From assembly GCA_900769475.1 (NCBI GenBank), contig CAAGGQ010000052.1, forward strand, positions 1 to 17,521: DNA of 17,521 nucleotides. The letters are read 5' to 3'. The position numbers were made by a program, and so were the translations under genes. The notes below the pieces were generated by a model. That model saw nothing but the letters and a program-made list of their open reading frames with translations, searched no databases and had not been told where the DNA came from. This DNA is from Clostridia bacterium (GTDB lineage Bacteria; Bacillota; Clostridia; Oscillospirales; CAG-272). Shown in pieces: positions 1 through 6,392 of the stretch. The number at the start of each line of letters is the position of its first letter. Position 1 is the first letter of the stretch.

Positions 1-276
1 GTGCTCAACCGCGTGGACAGTCCCAGCTATCCCAACACCATTTACGGGGTGATCTTTGATCGCAAATACGGAACGCAGTTTTCTCCCGTATCCCTGGGAA
101 CCATCTATCAGGCACCCTCGGCCAGCGCGGTGATCGCCGCCAAGATCTGCCTGGAGGGCTACCGAATCTCGGATCAGATCCTCTTTTTCCTCAATCCAAG
201 GATCGCAACCAATCATTGGATCGAACAGGCGCGTCCCTACGCCTTTACCATAGGGAATCACCAATTTTATAACTAA
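1..276 (+). CDS. SleB-like cell wall hydrolase, 3' end (partial)
   Basis: This is the C-terminal part of a Hydrolase_2 (SleB/CwlJ-type) peptidoglycan hydrolase, a family of lytic transglycosylases known for spore cortex degradation and also found in vegetative wall turnover. The visible 91 residues carry family hallmarks: LNRV near the first residue, YPNTIYGVIF, QFSPV, and the closing FLNPRIATNHWI ... TIGNHQFYN. The reading frame is open to the left edge, so base 1 (a GTG) is not a credible start. The family's N-terminal part, including the expected catalytic glutamate before the LNRV segment, lies outside the window. The stop is TAA at 274-276, followed directly by a strong terminator. The family call is firm; whether it is SleB proper, CwlJ or a vegetative paralogue cannot be decided. 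Confidence 0.85.
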   Translation: MLNRVDSPSYPNTIYGVIFDRKYGTQFSPVSLGTIYQAPSASAVIAAKICLEGYRISDQILFFLNPRIATNHWIEQARPYAFTIGNHQFYN

Positions 277-292
277 TGCCCCCAGGGGCGAG

Positions 293-327
293 CGCCGCAA
301 CCGAATTTGGGTTGCGGCGTTTTTTTC
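293..327 (+). terminator. Rho-independent terminator of the SleB-like gene
   Basis: A perfect 10-bp stem pairs CGCCGCAACC (293-302) with GGTTGCGGCG (310-319). It has a 7-nt loop and is followed by a run of T from 320. It points with the upstream hydrolase and sits between convergent genes. The opposite strand has no T tract after the stem, so it probably works in one direction only. Confidence 0.93.
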
Positions 328-332
328 ATTGA

Positions 333-1679
333 TTACGGAGCGTTCTGCTCCAGTTTTGCCCGGGCGAAGGCGAGAAGTGCCTCCTTCTCATTGGGAAGGC
401 GCTCGTCCAGTACCTCCTCCAGGAGCAGCTGCAGCAGCGCCCCGACTCTCTTTCCCCGGGGAACGCCCAGGGCAAGGAGCTCCTCGCCTCCCACGGCCAG
501 GGTCTTCAGAGAGAGGCAGGCCTCCCTCTCTCTCAGCTCCCGCACCATGCGGGGAATGCTCTCCAGCGACTCGGGAAGCGTCCGATGGGCAGGAGCGCAG
601 GCCAGACGGTCGCACCGCCACACCTCCATGAGGCGAAGAATATCCTCATCCGACATTCGCATCATCAGTCGCTTAACCGCTCCGGGAGTGGGAGAAACGG
701 GGCGATCGTGATACTCCACCAGGCGGGTGACCCGATGCTGCGTATCGTTATCAAAGCGCAATCGCTTCAAGATCTCCTCGGTCATTTCGGTGCCAAGCTT
801 TCCGTGGCCGTAAAAGTGACCGCCGTGCTCATCCTCGGTATAGCAGAGCGGCTTTGCAATATCGTGAAAGAGCAGAGCCAGGCGGATGAGAAGCTCCCTT
901 GGCGATGCCTCCAGGGCGTGGAGGGTGTGCTCGTAAACGTCAAAGCAATGATATTTGGTATTCTGCGCAAAGTCCACGCAGGCCTCCAGCTCGGGAAGGA
1001 AGACGCCGATCACGTCGGCATACTCCCGCAGGATCCCCACGGCGCCCACGCCGCACAACAGCTTGCAAAACTCCTCTCGGATGCGCTCGGCGGCAATGTT
1101 GTTCAGGAGCCGACGCCCCTCGTGAATGGCCGCGGCCGTGGCGGGATGAATGGTAAAATCCAGCACCGATGCAAAGCGCAGGGCTCGCAGGATGCGCAAG
1201 CCGTCCTCGTCAAAGCGGCGGGCAGGCTCGCCCACGCAGGCGATGGTTCGGGATTTAAGATCGGCCGTGCCGCCAAAGAGATCCACCAATCCCCGGGTGG
1301 GATGATAAGCCATGGCGTTGACGGTGAAATCCCGCCGCGCCAGATCCTCCTCCACGTTCCGGGAAAAGGTGACCGACGAGGGGCGCCGATGGTCCAGATA
1401 CTCCCCGTCGGTGCGATAGGTGGTGATCTCCAGGGACATCCCCTCCCACAGCACCGTGAGGGTACCGTGTTGGATCCCGGTTTCGATCACTCGCGCCCCC
1501 GCAAAGCAAGCCTTCATCTCCTCGGGACTGGCCGAGGTGGTCATATCCCAATCGTTTACTTCCATGCCAAGGAGGGAATTTCGAACGCATCCTCCCACAA
1601 CGTAGGCCTCAAAGCCGTGGGCTTCCAGCTGCCGCATGGCCCCCAGCACCGGGGACGGCAGAGAGATCTTGAAGGACAT
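333..1679 (-). CDS. cca: CCA tRNA nucleotidyltransferase (CCA-adding enzyme)
   Basis: This enzyme adds or repairs the 3'-terminal CCA of tRNAs using CTP and ATP, in the cytoplasm. The 448-residue protein shows the class II nucleotidyltransferase head: VVGGCVRN (27-34) with the catalytic DWD (43-45), RRDFTVNAMAY (115-125), the EDGLR nucleotide-selecting motif within RFDEDGLRILRALRFA (155-170) and AAERIREE (196-203). After it comes an HD domain, LFHDIAKP (270-277), typical of the longer bacterial enzymes with phosphohydrolase-like activity. The length fits that HD-containing subgroup. The ATG start at 1679 has GGAAAGGAG upstream. It lies 33 nt downstream of queT on the same strand with no terminator between, so both are probably one transcript under the preQ1-type leader. 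The stop is TAA at 333-335. Confidence 0.95.
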   Translation of the reverse strand: MSFKISLPSPVLGAMRQLEAHGFEAYVVGGCVRNSLLGMEVNDWDMTTSASPEEMKACFAGARVIETGIQHGTLTVLWEGMSLEITTYRTDGEYLDHRRPSSVTFSRNVEEDLARRDFTVNAMAYHPTRGLVDLFGGTADLKSRTIACVGEPARRFDEDGLRILRALRFASVLDFTIHPATAAAIHEGRRLLNNIAAERIREEFCKLLCGVGAVGILREYADVIGVFLPELEACVDFAQNTKYHCFDVYEHTLHALEASPRELLIRLALLFHDIAKPLCYTEDEHGGHFYGHGKLGTEMTEEILKRLRFDNDTQHRVTRLVEYHDRPVSPTPGAVKRLMMRMSDEDILRLMEVWRCDRLACAPAHRTLPESLESIPRMVRELREREACLSLKTLAVGGEELLALGVPRGKRVGALLQLLLEEVLDERLPNEKEALLAFARAKLEQNAP

Positions 1680-1712
1680 GGGGGCTCCTTTCCGGCGCGG
1701 GACGCGCTCTGT

Positions 1713-2210
1713 TTATTCTTTGAAGATCAGCCCGGCGCTTTTTTTGAGCACCGAGTAGAGAAGCATGCCCAGGACGTAGGCCGAGAGCACCTCTCCAATG
1801 CCCACGGTCAGCATCAAAAAGGGGATCCCCTCCGGGGCTCCGTAGGCGTAGCACAGGATCCAGGGGATGATCACCGTGTTGGAAAGCACGGTGGGCAGGG
1901 GCACCAGCCAGGGGATCCGACGCAATGCACGCGCTCCCAAGGCGCCCAGCAGCGTGGCCAGGGTGCCAAAGAGCATATCCTGCCATACCCCCGTGGCAAG
2001 GTTGGCCAGCAGGCATCCAATGGTGAGCCCGGGAATGGCCGCCGGGGTGAAAAACGGAAGCACGCAAAGTGCTTCCGAAATACGAAGCTGAACCGCGCCA
2101 TTGGCCAATCCAAAGGCTCCCACAAAGAGGGTGAGAGCAGCATACATGGCGGCAATCAGTCCGGCTTGACAAATAAATAGAATACGGGTACGGTTTTTTG
2201 AGGTTCTCAT
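1713..2210 (-). CDS. queT: QueT-type queuosine precursor transporter (S component)
   Basis: This is a small integral membrane protein of the QueT family, an ECF-transporter substrate-binding component for queuosine precursors (preQ0/preQ1 or queuine-like bases). The 165 residues form about five hydrophobic helices. They contain the family signature around residues 38-70: AVQLRISEAL, VLPFFTPAAIPGL and IGCLLANL, then the conserved DMLFGTLATLLGA at about 78-90. The start is ATG at 2208-2210, with AAGGAG eight bases upstream. The leader carries a probable preQ1-I aptamer whose 3' tail runs into that ribosome binding site, which independently supports the substrate. The general ECF module (EcfA, EcfA', EcfT) is not encoded nearby, as is usual for group II ECF systems. 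The gene downstream is cca. Confidence 0.9.
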   Translation of the reverse strand: MRTSKNRTRILFICQAGLIAAMYAALTLFVGAFGLANGAVQLRISEALCVLPFFTPAAIPGLTIGCLLANLATGVWQDMLFGTLATLLGALGARALRRIPWLVPLPTVLSNTVIIPWILCYAYGAPEGIPFLMLTVGIGEVLSAYVLGMLLYSVLKKSAGLIFKE

Positions 2211-2218
2211 GGGGTTTG

Positions 2219-2260
2219 CTCCTTAGTTTTGTTTTTCGTGAGGATGGTTACGAACTCACG
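2219..2260 (-). promoter_or_regulatory. Probable preQ1 class I riboswitch upstream of queT
   Basis: On the minus strand a perfect 6-bp P1 stem (CGTGAG, 2255-2260 / CTCACG, 2237-2242) encloses a 12-nt loop (2243-2254) containing GUAACC. It is followed by an A-rich tail ending AAAACUAAGGAG that merges with the queT ribosome binding site. The small stem, 10-12-nt loop, A-rich tail and embedded Shine-Dalgarno are the preQ1-I layout; the loop and tail closely resemble the Thermoanaerobacter tengcongensis aptamer as I recall it. The P2 pseudoknot would pair the loop G with the tail C, but one tail/loop position does not pair. Ligand binding would be expected to sequester the Shine-Dalgarno (translational OFF). 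A second short hairpin (AGGG/CCCT, 2263-2275) lies just 5' of P1. Confidence 0.75.
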
Positions 2261-2286
2261 GCAGGGATGTACCCTCGCTACCTTTT

Positions 2287-2315
2287 ATTATATCACAAAA
2301 AAAAGAGCTCGTCAA
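2287..2315 (-). promoter_or_regulatory. Sigma-A promoter of queT-cca
   Basis: On the minus strand the -35 is TTGACG (2310-2315), followed by a 17-bp spacer and a consensus -10 TATAAT (2287-2292). The predicted start is near 2280, giving a leader of about 70 nt that begins just 5' of the riboswitch hairpins. Confidence 0.85.
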
Positions 2316-2361
2316 GGATTTCTTTTCTCCCCGCCCCAAGCTTTTTTCAATTTTTTCCATT

Positions 2362-2389
2362 TTTACAATGGACAAATGCGGGTTATACT
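2362..2389 (+). promoter_or_regulatory. Sigma-A promoter of the DUF378 gene
   Basis: The -35 is TTTACA (2362-2367), with a 16-bp spacer and -10 TATACT (2384-2389). Transcription would start near 2396, about 75 nt ahead of the start codon at 2470. It lies back to back with the queT promoter. Confidence 0.75.
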
Positions 2390-2469
2390 AACAACGGACC
2401 ATCTTGCATTTGCAAAGGCAAGCAGAAAAAAGACGGTTTCAGATCCCGGTGGAAAGGAGAAAACAGAAC

Positions 2470-2685
2470 ATGATTTTGGATCGCATTGCCCTGATCCTGA
2501 CCGTGATCGGCGCCCTGAACTGGGGAAGCATTGGCCTGTTCCAGTTCGACCTTGTGGCGTGGATCTGCGGGGGACAATCCTCCTTGCTCAGCCGCATCAT
2601 CTATACGGTGGTGGGTCTTGCGGGTATTTGGTGCATCTCTTTGATCTTCCGCGCAAGAGAAAGCTTTGAACAGATCGAGGAATAA
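2470..2685 (+). CDS. DUF378 family small membrane protein
   Basis: This 71-residue protein matches the DUF378 family, small bacterial membrane proteins of unknown function. The signature is LTVIGALNWGSIGLFQFDLVA (residues 10-30), followed by a glycine-containing turn and a second helix, IIYTVVGLAGIWCISLIF (43-60). It thus has two membrane segments and a short acidic tail. I chose ATG 2470 because AAAGGAG lies ten bases upstream and the family starts here; an in-frame ATG at 2404 would add a charged, non-conserved extension. It has its own promoter and terminator, so it is a monocistronic unit. Confidence 0.88.
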   Translation: MILDRIALILTVIGALNWGSIGLFQFDLVAWICGGQSSLLSRIIYTVVGLAGIWCISLIFRARESFEQIEE

Positions 2686-2692
2686 ATAAAAA

Positions 2693-2741
2693 AGAGGGTG
2701 TCAGCCAAATGCACTGCGCATTTGCGACACCCTTTTTTGTT
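2693..2741. terminator. Bidirectional terminator between convergent genes
   Basis: The outer stem is GGGTGTC (2696-2702) with GACACCC (2726-2732). The inner stem is AAATGC (2707-2712) with GCATTT (2718-2723). T runs follow on the plus strand (from 2733) and, read on the minus strand, from 2693 downward. It serves the DUF378 gene and the minus-strand gene ending at 2772. Confidence 0.9.
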
Positions 2742-2771
2742 TTTCTCGCTCCACGGGTTCCTTTTCGGTGC

Positions 2772-3254
2772 TTACCGATCAAAGAGCTCCCTCAATTTTT
2801 CCTCGGTAAACCGCCGGTCTGTGGAAACGTAGATCTCTCCGGTGGGAAATTCAAGAACAAGATGTTCCTCGTTTACACCCATACGAATCAAACAAATGCT
2901 ATAAAGCCTTGATGAGTCAGTACTAAAAATGTAAATATTATCATCCCCTATCGTTGCATTGTTATCGGGCTTCAATCGTAGGGGATCCTGAAAAAAGGTA
3001 GAAAAAAACAATTCCGGTTTGACCCCATGAGAATCGGGAGCGGCGCCATCGTAATGTACCCATGAATAATCGGGCATAGAATACCTCTCCATCGTGCCAT
3101 CGGGACGATAGAACTCAAGGCAATTCGTAGATGGATTGTATTTCATGCGAAATTCTTTCTCCTCCAGCGGATCCAGGGGGCCAAAGATCAGAGGCAGACA
3201 AGCCAGAGCCAGGATACAGAGCACGCCAAGGGTGATGAGTAATTTTCTTCTCAT
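2772..3254 (-). CDS. Hypothetical membrane-anchored protein
   Basis: I do not recognise this 160-residue protein. Residues 1-25 are a short basic stretch (MRRK) and one hydrophobic segment (LLITLGVLCILALACLPLIFG), consistent with a signal anchor. The remainder is a soluble, probably extracytoplasmic domain of mixed beta character. A Cys in the segment (ALAC) does not make a good lipobox. The start at 3254 is chosen for AAAGGAGG eight bases upstream; a longer frame from 3281 lacks this. It follows ymdB by 37 nt with no terminator and is probably cotranscribed with it. Its base composition, notably at 2860-3060, is visibly more A+T-rich than its neighbours, suggesting a fast-evolving or acquired gene. 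Confidence 0.72.
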   Translation of the reverse strand: MRRKLLITLGVLCILALACLPLIFGPLDPLEEKEFRMKYNPSTNCLEFYRPDGTMERYSMPDYSWVHYDGAAPDSHGVKPELFFSTFFQDPLRLKPDNNATIGDDNIYIFSTDSSRLYSICLIRMGVNEEHLVLEFPTGEIYVSTDRRFTEEKLRELFDR

Positions 3255-3291
3255 AAAACCATCCTCCTTTGCCATTTGCAAAAAACAAGAA

Positions 3292-4062
3292 TCAGAATTT
3301 GATCCGCGTCACCTTTTCCACCCGCGATGCAAAGGGATCCACGTCAAAGATCACGCCCATGGCCTCGATGGGGCCGTCCGCCACGTGGAAGTGGGTGGGC
3401 AGGAGATAGCGGAAGCGGTCGATCACATCCTCGCATCGAGTGCCCAAAATACTGTTTTTGGGACCGCACATACCAAGGTCGGTGACGTAGCCCGAGCCCC
3501 TCGGCAGGAGCTGCTCATCGGCGGTGGGCACGTGGGTGTGGGTACCAAACATCATGTGCACGCGGCCGTCAAAGTAATAGCCTAGGGCCAGCTTCTCGCT
3601 GGTGGCCTCGGCATGAATATCCAGAATGGCCAGATCGTAGTTGCCCTTCTCCCGCTCCAGGATGCGGTCTATCGTATCAAAGGGGCTGGCCAGAGGCTCC
3701 AGATAGACTCGCCCCGCCACGTTGATGCAGAGCAGACGAAAGCCCTCGGCCTCCGCGATGACGTATCCCGCGCCGGGAGCCTGGGGAGGATAGTTGGCCG
3801 GGCGAATGACCCGTTCCTCGTCCTCCAAAAAGGGATAGATATCCCGCATACCAAAGCTATGGTTGCCCAGAGTGATCACGTCGATGCCGGTGTCCAGGAG
3901 TGCCTTAGCATCCCTGGCGCAAAGTCCGCGGATCTCGGTGGCATTCTCCCCGTTGGCCACCACAAAATCAATGGCCTCCCTGGAACGAAACTCCCACAAA
4001 TGCTTTTGTAAATAATCAATGCTGGCCGTGCCAACGATGTCGCCCAACGCCAAAATGCGCAT
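3292..4062 (-). CDS. ymdB: YmdB-family metallophosphoesterase
   Basis: YmdB-type enzymes are calcineurin-like di-metal phosphodiesterases. The Bacillus subtilis member hydrolyses 2',3'-cyclic nucleotides and affects biofilm/motility choice. The 256-residue length is typical. The metal-site motifs are all present: GDIVG (7-11, D8), NGEN (37-40, E39/N40), GNHSF (66-70), DIHAE (148-152, H150) and GTHTHV (173-178, H175/H177). RPANYPP (87-93) is also a family mark. The start is ATG at 4062 with GAGGA upstream. It has a good promoter at 4094-4122 and leads a short operon with the orphan membrane protein at 2772-3254. In other Firmicutes the gene sits near rny (RNase Y); that neighbour is not here. 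Confidence 0.93.
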   Translation of the reverse strand: MRILALGDIVGTASIDYLQKHLWEFRSREAIDFVVANGENATEIRGLCARDAKALLDTGIDVITLGNHSFGMRDIYPFLEDEERVIRPANYPPQAPGAGYVIAEAEGFRLLCINVAGRVYLEPLASPFDTIDRILEREKGNYDLAILDIHAEATSEKLALGYYFDGRVHMMFGTHTHVPTADEQLLPRGSGYVTDLGMCGPKNSILGTRCEDVIDRFRYLLPTHFHVADGPIEAMGVIFDVDPFASRVEKVTRIKF

Positions 4063-4093
4063 ACAGTGTCCTCGGTTCTAATGGTTTTTCCTT

Positions 4094-4122
4094 ATCTTAT
4101 CATATTTTGCGGAAAAAGTCAA
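4094..4122 (-). promoter_or_regulatory. Promoter of ymdB
   Basis: Minus strand: TTGACT (4117-4122), 17-bp spacer, TAAGAT (4094-4099). The predicted leader is about 25 nt. Confidence 0.7.
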
Positions 4123-4172
4123 GCCCCGCCTCCCATCCCATGTCTAAAACGGGGGGAGAAACCGCAAAAGCA

Positions 4173-4198
4173 CCCCCGGCAGGGGGCCCTGCCGGGGG
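4173..4198 (-). terminator. GC-rich hairpin downstream of the oxidoreductase operon
   Basis: A perfect 11-bp stem pairs CCCCCGGCAGG (4173-4183) with CCTGCCGGGGG (4188-4198), with a 4-nt loop. It lies 32 nt after the stop of the Gfo/Idh/MocA gene. On the minus strand it is followed only by TGCTTTTGC, so the U tract is poor. It may be a weak terminator or a 3' end-stabilising hairpin that stops exonucleases. Confidence 0.6.
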
Positions 4199-4229
4199 AT
4201 CACATGGGAATCGGCACACGCTTCCCTTC

Positions 4230-5270
4230 TTATTTGGATGCTTCGGGCAGCTCCATACCGCAGCACCGCAGGATCAAGCGGAAGAGGGAGAGCTCATAAT
4301 CGTAGGTATAGGGGTTGGTCTTCTCGCCCCGCACCATGGCGGCAAAGGAACGCATCATGGCATCGTAACGGCCAAAGGGCTCGCTCTCGGCGGTCGCAGT
4401 CTGCACCTTCTCCAGATCGTTGAAGAAATACTCGGTCTTCCTCACGCATTGCTCGGACACGATGCCGGGACGCTTGACGGAGGGAGAAAATTCCAGGGGC
4501 TTGATCTCCACCGTTTGCGTATCGCCGCAGATCACCAGCTGACGCCGCTTGTTGCCCCCCACCTCGGTGCCGCCCATGCGAACCACCGCAATGGCGTGGG
4601 GATATTTGAGCACGGCAAAGCCCAGATCCTCGGTGTGGATGCCGTGCAGACCTGTGACGGTATTGCAGGGAATGACCTCCGAGGGCTCTCCCAGAATCTG
4701 ATAGACCAGATCCACCAGGTGACAGCCCAGATAGAACATCATGCCCCCTTGAAAGCTTGCAAACCAAGCGCGGCAAGGATCCTTATCGTAGCGGCTCATA
4801 TGAGCCTCCACGCTGTAGATCTGCCCATACTCCCCGCGCTGTGCCCGGGCTACGGCATCCGAAATAAAGGGATTGTAGCGGTACATATAGCCCAGATGAA
4901 AGACGGTCTGCTTCTCCTTCACCGTGGCCACCAATCGTTCGAAATCAGCAAGACATTGACTGCCCGGCTTTTCCATATGCATATGCTTGCCCGCGTCGGC
5001 CACCATTTGGGCATAGCGGTTCAGGTGGATCTCATCGGTCTCCACGGCTACCGCGTCGATGGTGGGATCCGAAAGGATCTCCTCCACCGTCATCTCCCGA
5101 TAACCGGCAAAATGCTTCAGCTTCCCGGCACAGGTCTCGCGTTCATCCTCCACCAGGGCGTAGCCAACGAGCTCAAATTCGTCGGACAGGTTCTGCAGGG
5201 TCCGAAAGATCTCCACGGCATGGCTGTAGCGGTTCACGCCGATCTGCGCAATGCGAATTTTCTTTTTCAT
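4230..5270 (-). CDS. Gfo/Idh/MocA family oxidoreductase
   Basis: This NAD(P)-dependent sugar- or cyclitol-type dehydrogenase has 346 residues. It has an N-terminal Rossmann domain, the catalytic EKP motif (E100 K101 P102 in HMEKPGS), then GYMYRYNP (127-134) and a C-terminal alpha/beta domain with GGMMFYLGCHLVDL (175-188), keeping H184 and D187. Two things are unusual: the glycine-rich fingerprint reads IGVNRYSH (10-17) instead of GxGxxG, and the aspartate usual before LGCH is Y180. The start at 5270 has GGAG nine bases upstream and forms an ATGA overlap with the stop of the MDR gene. Translation of the two is therefore probably coupled. The substrate is unknown; Gfo/Idh/MocA plus MDR pairs are common in sugar or cyclitol catabolism. 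Confidence 0.9.
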   Translation of the reverse strand: MKKKIRIAQIGVNRYSHAVEIFRTLQNLSDEFELVGYALVEDERETCAGKLKHFAGYREMTVEEILSDPTIDAVAVETDEIHLNRYAQMVADAGKHMHMEKPGSQCLADFERLVATVKEKQTVFHLGYMYRYNPFISDAVARAQRGEYGQIYSVEAHMSRYDKDPCRAWFASFQGGMMFYLGCHLVDLVYQILGEPSEVIPCNTVTGLHGIHTEDLGFAVLKYPHAIAVVRMGGTEVGGNKRRQLVICGDTQTVEIKPLEFSPSVKRPGIVSEQCVRKTEYFFNDLEKVQTATAESEPFGRYDAMMRSFAAMVRGEKTNPYTYDYELSLFRLILRCCGMELPEASK

Positions 5271-6277
5271 TTTAACACACTCCAATCAAATTGTACGATG
5301 GGAAACGCGGGGCTCTTGGCCAGGCGATCAAATACGGCGGGGGCTTCCAGGGGAGAATGTACCTCCTCCACCAGGCTTGCCACCTCCAAGCGGTTGCACG
5401 CCAGAAACCGCAGGAAGGCCGCGATGTCGTCCCGCTCGGTCCACCAGCCGGGGGCCGAGGTCTTGGGACGGGCGTTGGTATGTGCTCCCACCAAGGTGAT
5501 GCCGGGAGCGTGAACCTTACGGTAATAGTCGATGGAAAAATCCGAATTCCGCGTGCAACCCAAGAGGGCTACGCGGCCAAACTTTCGGGTGCAATCCAGC
5601 ACCATGTCCAGTCCCTGCCCCTTTCCCGTAACCTCAATGGCCACGTGGGCACCTCCCTCGGTCAGGCGCTTGGCCTCCTTGGCAAAGTCCTCTGCAAAGG
5701 GATCCAGGGCGTAGTCGGCCCCCAGCTCCAGGGCTCTCGCGCGCTTTTCGGCAATGGGATCCACGGCAAGAATGGGGGCCGCACCCGCCACGTGGAGCAT
5801 CTTTACAGCCAGCTGCCCCAGAATCCCCTGCCCCATCACGATGGCGCTCTCGCCGTACTCCAGCCGACATTTGCGGATGGCAGCCATGGGAAAGGTGGCA
5901 ATATACGCCAGCGCCGCCTCCGAGAAGGACACGCCGTCCTCCAGAGGATACACGTTGCTCTCCTTCATCAGGCAATACTGCCGATGATAAGAATGGAAGC
6001 AGGCCACGCGGTCACCCACCTTAACCGAGGTCACCCCCTCGCCCACGGACACCACCACGCCGGCCGAGCTATACCCGCAACGGCGGGGAAAGACCACGCT
6101 CGGGCCCTTGCTACAACTCACGCTGGGATCGCCCACCAGATTGGCACGCTCGGTGCCGGCGCTGATGGTGGAGCACATGAGCTTGACCACCACCTGCTGT
6201 TCTCCCGCCACGGGCATGGGGGCATCCCAAAGCTCGGTGACCCCGGGAGCGGTAAATACGATTTCCGGATTTTTCAT
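5267..6277 (-). CDS. Medium-chain dehydrogenase/reductase (MDR), probably zinc-free
   Basis: This 336-residue alcohol dehydrogenase-like protein has a GroES-like N-terminal domain and a Rossmann domain with GQGILG (149-154). D173 at the end of the second strand (AVDP) suggests preference for NAD(H). The usual catalytic-zinc motifs are not conserved: the CG-x-D position reads STISAGTERANL (36-47), the GHE position reads CGYSSAG (67-73), and there is no four-cysteine structural-zinc lobe. This ISAGTE pattern recalls the bacteriochlorophyllide-dehydrogenase-like (BchC-like) MDR subgroup. The start at 6277 is set by GGGGAGG seven bases upstream. It is first in an operon with the Gfo/Idh/MocA gene and is divergent from an AraC regulator. 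The substrate cannot be read from sequence. Confidence 0.87.
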   Translation of the reverse strand: MKNPEIVFTAPGVTELWDAPMPVAGEQQVVVKLMCSTISAGTERANLVGDPSVSCSKGPSVVFPRRCGYSSAGVVVSVGEGVTSVKVGDRVACFHSYHRQYCLMKESNVYPLEDGVSFSEAALAYIATFPMAAIRKCRLEYGESAIVMGQGILGQLAVKMLHVAGAAPILAVDPIAEKRARALELGADYALDPFAEDFAKEAKRLTEGGAHVAIEVTGKGQGLDMVLDCTRKFGRVALLGCTRNSDFSIDYYRKVHAPGITLVGAHTNARPKTSAPGWWTERDDIAAFLRFLACNRLEVASLVEEVHSPLEAPAVFDRLAKSPAFPIVQFDWSVLK

Positions 6278-6307
6278 AAAAAACCTCCCCATTACGTTAT
6301 TAGCTCT

Positions 6308-6336
6308 ATTATATCCTCTTGACAAGGCTTTCGCAA
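6308..6336 (-). promoter_or_regulatory. Promoter of the MDR-oxidoreductase operon
   Basis: Minus strand: -35 TTGCGA (6331-6336), 17-bp spacer, -10 TATAAT (6308-6313). It overlaps the araC-type promoter on the other strand over 6319-6336. Confidence 0.75.
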
Positions 6337-6347
6337 TATGCTATACT
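6319..6347 (+). promoter_or_regulatory. Promoter of the AraC-family regulator
   Basis: The -35 is consensus TTGACA (6319-6324), with a 17-bp spacer and -10 TATACT (6342-6347) preceded by TGC (extended -10). It is near-consensus and overlaps the divergent operon promoter. Confidence 0.88.
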
Positions 6348-6392
6348 ACAAAAAAACAGATACGATTCTCTAATTCCGGACGGTTTTTTGAC

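Noticed and set aside
585..2180. Long plus-strand open frame opposite cca and queT
   Set aside because: It is antisense to two well-recognised genes, has no ribosome binding site and no family features (His/Gly/Gln-rich shadow composition).
2219..2280. preQ1 class II or III riboswitch
   Set aside because: The element is too small and has the single short stem, A-rich tail and Shine-Dalgarno merge of class I.
3175..3254. Lipoprotein signal in the ymdB-linked orphan protein
   Set aside because: The Cys context (ALAC) has the wrong residue at -2 and -3 for a lipobox; a signal anchor is the simpler reading.
4107..5513. Long plus-strand open frame opposite the oxidoreductase
   Set aside because: It is a shadow of a conserved gene; composition is typical of an antisense frame in G+C-biased coding DNA.
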